The notes beneath the pieces are model-generated. The model did no database searches, was not told the DNA's origin, and saw only the letters and a program-made list of their open reading frames with translations. Source: Gymnorhina tibicen (lineage: Eukaryota > Chordata > Aves > Passeriformes > Artamidae). From it: a DNA stretch of 64,000 nucleotides. Both the position numbers and the translations under genes were made by a program. Within the stretch, counting starts at the first letter, position 1, and each line of letters begins with the position of its first letter. This document shows, piece by piece, positions 62,771 through 64,000 of this stretch. The stretch spans positions 1,305,224 through 1,369,223 of the forward strand of contig VXAZ01009309.1 of the NCBI GenBank assembly GCA_013399875.1. Direction: 5' to 3'.

Positions 62771-63676
62771 GATTCAAGTCTCCTGTTAGTGGAAGAAGTG
62801 TTAAGTATTTAAATGCTGCTCTGTTTGGTATCAGTGACTCATTTACTGTTGTTTAAGCAGGGAAATTGAGTCTGGCAGTGTTTAAATTTGCTTGGATCAC
62901 AGATACCTTTAGACACTCAGAGTCACAGGTACTAATGATTGTTCTTTTGAGAAATAGGTTCTTCTTCTCTGTGTGTATGTGCTGTTACAGACGATGTGAA
63001 CTTCAGACTGGATTAGAGATTTTCCCTCAATTCATGGGAACAGGAGAAAAAGTTCAGTCTTGCTGACCAGGATATGGTGGAATTAATTTTTTCTTAGCTT
63101 TTTTTTTCCCCCCTCCATTTTAATTATTAACTGATTAGGCTCTCATAGCATCCGTTTTACTTAAATGCAGTTGTAAACTTGTCTTTATTAGAGTTCCAAA
63201 ATTCAACCTGGAATTTGTAAACCAGTTCCCATCCCTGACTTAATGCAAGTCTTAACTCCTGGAAAATTCACTCTTTATTGTTATTTACTTTAATTTCTAA
63301 ATATAAAAAGATATGCTTGAAATCCTGACTTGACTAGAAACTACTAAATGTGCAAACACGACACCAAGACAAACTTTAGTAGAGGTGCTTGAAATAAATC
63401 TTCGCTTGAATAATCACAGACTCTCTGGTTTGACAAATTTCAGTGTGCATGATGTTAAGAACTTCCCTCTGCCAACTGAAGGTTAATTTTTTAGCACTGT
63501 AAAATGAAGAAATAAAACAAATGACGACAGGAAGTCAGGAATGTTGATTGTTTTTAAGATGGTTGAGGTTCTGTAATGCCGTGTTGTTCTGCCATCACTT
63601 GTGTCCTTTATGCCTAAAATTTAATTCCCATTACTTACATTTTCCTTTCCCTTTTCCTGAATTTGCTCCCATATAG

Positions 63677-63778
63677 AAAGTAAGAAGCATGGCCCTGGAA
63701 GATGTGGTGATTCTCAATGTAGACACCAACACACTGGAAACCCCTTTTGATGACCTTCAGAGCCTGCCCAATGATGTG
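63677..63778 (+). CDS. DENND1A: DENND1A exon, cDENN C-terminal part (about residues 256-289)
   Basis: A 102-nt exon, phase 0 at both ends, encoding [20 protein letters not shown] then [14 protein letters not shown]. The [20 protein letters not shown] run distinguishes DENND1A from DENND1B, in which I recall ESPF-DL-NLPSDV. The acceptor is cccatatag, with a weak pyrimidine tract immediately before it, and the donor is gtatgt. This is the last exon in the window. The remaining dDENN region and the long proline-rich tail, which carries clathrin- and AP-2-binding motifs in known DENND1A, would lie downstream. Confidence 0.97.
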
Positions 63779-64000
63779 GTATGTATGGAGTGACCGTCCA
63801 AGGTTCCGTTCCGTGGCAGCGGTTCCTGCTCGCTGGGTGACCGAGGGCTGTCACCGGCAGCTCTCGCTGCTGGCACTGAACTGCTTTGCCTCAGTTCTTG
63901 CTGTCCCAAGGTGCTCGGGAATGTTTGCTTGAACACTTGCAGACAAGCATTGAAGCCTCCCAGTGAAAATCAGCTAATGCTCACGTGAGCTAGAATCCTG
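63779..64000 (+). other. DENND1A: start of the next DENND1A intron
   Basis: Begins with donor gtatgt and runs off the window end. Nothing else was recognised in these 222 bases. Confidence 0.85.

Larger units (their letters stand above)
55070..63676 (+). other. DENND1A: DENND1A intron, 8607 bp
   Basis: GT-AG intron (gtaagt to cccatatag). It contains a (GTAG)6 microsatellite at 62607-62630 and an A14 run at 62757-62770. Moderately GC-rich patches occur near 58880-59150 and 59560-59780. No exon, RNA gene or recognised transposon was seen; the rest is plain AT-rich intron. Confidence 0.87.

Noticed and set aside
16067..63778. Assignment to DENND1B instead of DENND1A
   Set aside because: Diagnostic stretches ([53 protein letters not shown]) match what I recall of DENND1A and differ from DENND1B. 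A protein alignment would settle it.
1..64000. tRNA, rRNA, CRISPR arrays, operons, prophage or provirus
   Set aside because: I saw no tRNA B-box with a cloverleaf context, no spaced direct-repeat arrays and no retroviral or bacterial-type coding sequence. The window is a vertebrate gene interior.

Overview
This is a vertebrate, probably bird, genomic window lying inside one large protein-coding gene on the + strand. I identify the gene as DENND1A (connecdenn 1), a DENN-domain exchange factor for Rab35. Nine internal exons totalling 735 nt read in one open frame across eight GT-AG introns and encode about 245 residues. By comparison with the remembered human protein this is roughly residues 45 to 289, meaning the later part of the uDENN region and most of the cDENN region. 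The first coding exons (about 44 residues), the dDENN region and the long C-terminal tail lie outside the window. The paralogue DENND1B is less likely because exons 2 to 5 match DENND1A-type sequence. A bird is suggested by two CR1-type LINE tails, very few other interspersed repeats, and moderate intron lengths.

Layout: 1-16066 is intron. Exons lie at 16067-16116, 18937-19056, 38606-38675, 39192-39272, 41351-41404, 44990-45100, 49063-49163, 55024-55069 and 63677-63778. The intron at 19057-38605 (19.5 kb) is the most structured noncoding part. It holds two CpG-island-like blocks (about 21.55-21.85 kb and 27.42-27.70 kb), a consensus-type CTCF motif, a 38-39 bp minisatellite, a long pyrimidine tract and a pentamer array able to form a G-quadruplex.

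I see no second gene, tRNA, rRNA, CRISPR array, provirus or intact transposon. Most of the window is ordinary intron, and long open frames in it fall in GC-rich or pyrimidine-rich stretches where stop codons are rare. The most testable idea is that the 27.4 kb CpG block contains an alternative first exon: an open frame from an ATG in good context runs to a consensus splice donor whose phase matches the next DENND1A exon. In human and chicken DENND1A lies next to LHX2, so some intronic AT-rich blocks may be long-range enhancers; this is inference.
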